Positions 62,873 to 64,000 of a DNA stretch of 64,000 bases are shown piece by piece (the first letter of the stretch is position 1; each line of letters opens with the position of its first letter). A model generated the notes under the pieces. The model was not told the origin of the DNA, made no database searches, and saw only the letters and a list, made by a program, of their open reading frames with translations. The position numbers were made by a program, and so were the translations under genes. The DNA comes from Ohessyouella blattaphilus (GTDB lineage Bacteria > Bacillota > Clostridia > Lachnospirales > Lachnospiraceae), in contig NZ_JAMXOC010000001.1 in NCBI RefSeq assembly GCF_024721265.1, positions 124,001 to 188,000 on the forward strand, given 5' to 3'.

Positions 62873-64000
62873 CTATCTACAAAGACAGGGTCTTTTCGCA
62901 TCAAACTTCCAATCCTTAACTAAGTACTGCATTCCTAGGGCGTCGTCTCTAGCGCCTAGGCATTTTTCTTTATATAGTTCATGAGCTTTTAACACTTGTT
63001 CTCTATCTACTTCAATCCCCAGTCCTGGTTTCTTAGGAATCTCCACGTAGCCATCCACGATTTGCAGAGGTTCTTTCGTTAGTCGCTCCAGCCCCTCTTG
63101 CCAGATCCAGTGGGTGTCGATAGCATTGACTTTCCCTGGTACCGCGGCTGCCGTATGGGAGAACATGGCAAGCGAGATATCAAAGTGATTATTGGAGTGA
63201 GACCCCCAGGTCAAACCAAAGTCATCACACATCTGACCCACTCGTACCGACCCAGCCATGGTCCAAAAATGAGGGTCTGCAAGAGGAATATCTACGGAAT
63301 GGAGAGCCACTGAATGAGCCATTTGTCGCCAATCTGTGGCAATCATATTTGTCGCTGTCGGTAGTCCGGTAGCCTTTCTAAACTCGGCGAGAACCTCTCT
63401 ACCTGAATACACGCCTTCGGCACCGCAAGGATCTTCACAGTATGTCAAAATGCCGTTCATATCCTTACAGATTTCAATCGCATCTTTTAATAACCAACCG
63501 CCGTTAGGATCTAAGGTGATGCGCGCCTCTGGGAAAGCTTCTTTAAGAGCCTTGATGGCTTTAATCTCTTCCTTCCCTTCTAAGACACCGCCTTTTAATT
63601 TAAAATCATTGAAGCCGTATTTATCCTTTGAAGCCTTCGCTAAAGCCACAATCGCTTCTGGGGTTAAAGCCTCTTCGCTTCGCAAGCGATACCACTCACA
63701 GTCACTATCTAGTTCGGAAGTATACTCAAGATCCGTCTTCTTCCGGTCGCCTACATAGAATAGGTAGCCTAACATCAACACTTTATCCCGAACCATCCCG
63801 TCACCAAGAAGGGCGGCTACTGGTACATCTAAAAACTTTCCAGCCAGATCAAGTAGAGCCGCTTCAATTGCCGTTACTACGTGAACGCCGGTTCGCAGAT
63901 CAAAGGTTTGGTTTCCTCTTACGTCCTCTTCATCAGCTAGATTGTTCTTAACGGCTAATAACGTATTTTTATAAGCCCCAATACTGCTACCAACCACAAT
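62873..64000 (-). CDS. gudD: Glucarate dehydratase (5' end beyond window)
   Basis: Enolase-superfamily dehydratase that turns glucarate into 5-keto-4-deoxyglucarate. 375 residues are visible; the family is about 445, so roughly 70 N-terminal residues are missing. Motifs: FNDFKLKGG with the KxK-type lysine (near 135), LDPNGGW and CEDPCG metal ligands, [11 protein letters not shown], and [11 protein letters not shown] with the catalytic His. It is the first gene seen of the gudD-gntP-garR-dapA-like operon. Confidence 0.93.
   Translation of the reverse strand: MVVGSSIGAYKNTLLAVKNNLADEEDVRGNQTFDLRTGVHVVTAIEAALLDLAGKFLDVPVAALLGDGMVRDKVLMLGYLFYVGDRKKTDLEYTSELDSDCEWYRLRSEEALTPEAIVALAKASKDKYGFNDFKLKGGVLEGKEEIKAIKALKEAFPEARITLDPNGGWLLKDAIEICKDMNGILTYCEDPCGAEGVYSGREVLAEFRKATGLPTATNMIATDWRQMAHSVALHSVDIPLADPHFWTMAGSVRVGQMCDDFGLTWGSHSNNHFDISLAMFSHTAAAVPGKVNAIDTHWIWQEGLERLTKEPLQIVDGYVEIPKKPGLGIEVDREQVLKAHELYKEKCLGARDDALGMQYLVKDWKFDAKRPCLCR

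Noticed and set aside
1-64000. CRISPR arrays, prophage, insertion sequences, tRNA or rRNA genes
   Set aside because: No regularly spaced repeats, transposase or integrase motifs, or tRNA/rRNA signatures were seen on either strand.

Overview
The window looks like a core-genome stretch from a low-to-medium GC Clostridia, most likely a Lachnospiraceae-type anaerobe. The evidence is the trimeric [FeFe]-hydrogenase of electron-bifurcating type, pyruvate phosphate dikinase, a T-box in front of pheST, AgrC/AgrA-type signalling, an anchored thioester-type surface protein, strong AGGAGG ribosome binding sites and sigma-70 promoters. Almost every gene lies on the minus strand. Only a small P-loop protein and tyrA-aroA are on plus. 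I see no rRNA, tRNA, CRISPR array, insertion sequence or phage module.

Layout. 1-4.0 kb: sbcC (cut by the window edge), sbcD and a CcdA-thioredoxin fusion, separated from leuS by a long perfect palindrome. 4.1-13.8 kb: leuS, an unrecognised P-loop protein, an unrecognised membrane-anchored protein, trkH-trkA potassium uptake, and an EF-G-like GTPase with an altered guanine-recognition motif. 13.9-16.3 kb: tyrA-aroA on plus, apparently started from a leaderless transcript. 16.3-22.7 kb: a T-box controlled pheS-pheT-sppA-RDD-queA operon. 22.7-24.2 kb: a YihY-type membrane protein, then a gene-free stretch with a strong promoter and a folded RNA candidate of about 210 nt. 24.2-29.1 kb: thrC, leuD, leuC and a wall-anchored thioester-like adhesin. 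29-34.4 kb: small and mid-sized membrane proteins, a PHP phosphoesterase, an ArAE-type exporter and two tandem cytidylate-kinase-like proteins. 34.4-40.8 kb: an iron alcohol dehydrogenase and a signalling island of three diguanylate cyclases around an AgrC/AgrA-like pair. 40.9-46.8 kb: ppdK, a small unknown protein, an M18 aminopeptidase and an alanine symporter. 47.0-53.7 kb: pcp, an M29-like aminopeptidase, DUF979, DUF969 and a very large M14 carboxypeptidase, which form one peptide-use module. 53.8-59.4 kb: glyS and hydC-hydB-hydA, with a possible Rex site over the hydrogenase promoter. 59.6-64 kb: a hexarate (glucarate type) catabolic operon of gudD, a GntP-family permease, garR and a DapA-family lyase.

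The best leads for something undescribed are the peptide-use module with its outsized cytoplasmic M14 enzyme and two DUF permeases, the unidentified RNA at about 23.6-23.8 kb, the orphan Agr-like/GGDEF signalling island, the thioester-like adhesin with histidine where glutamine is expected, and the EF-G-like GTPase with TEMD in place of NKxD. Several regulatory elements are packed into each other: a ribosome binding site inside a terminator arm, a stop codon inside a terminator loop, and a promoter built across a terminator hairpin. Family names come from recognising motifs by eye. No database search was possible.
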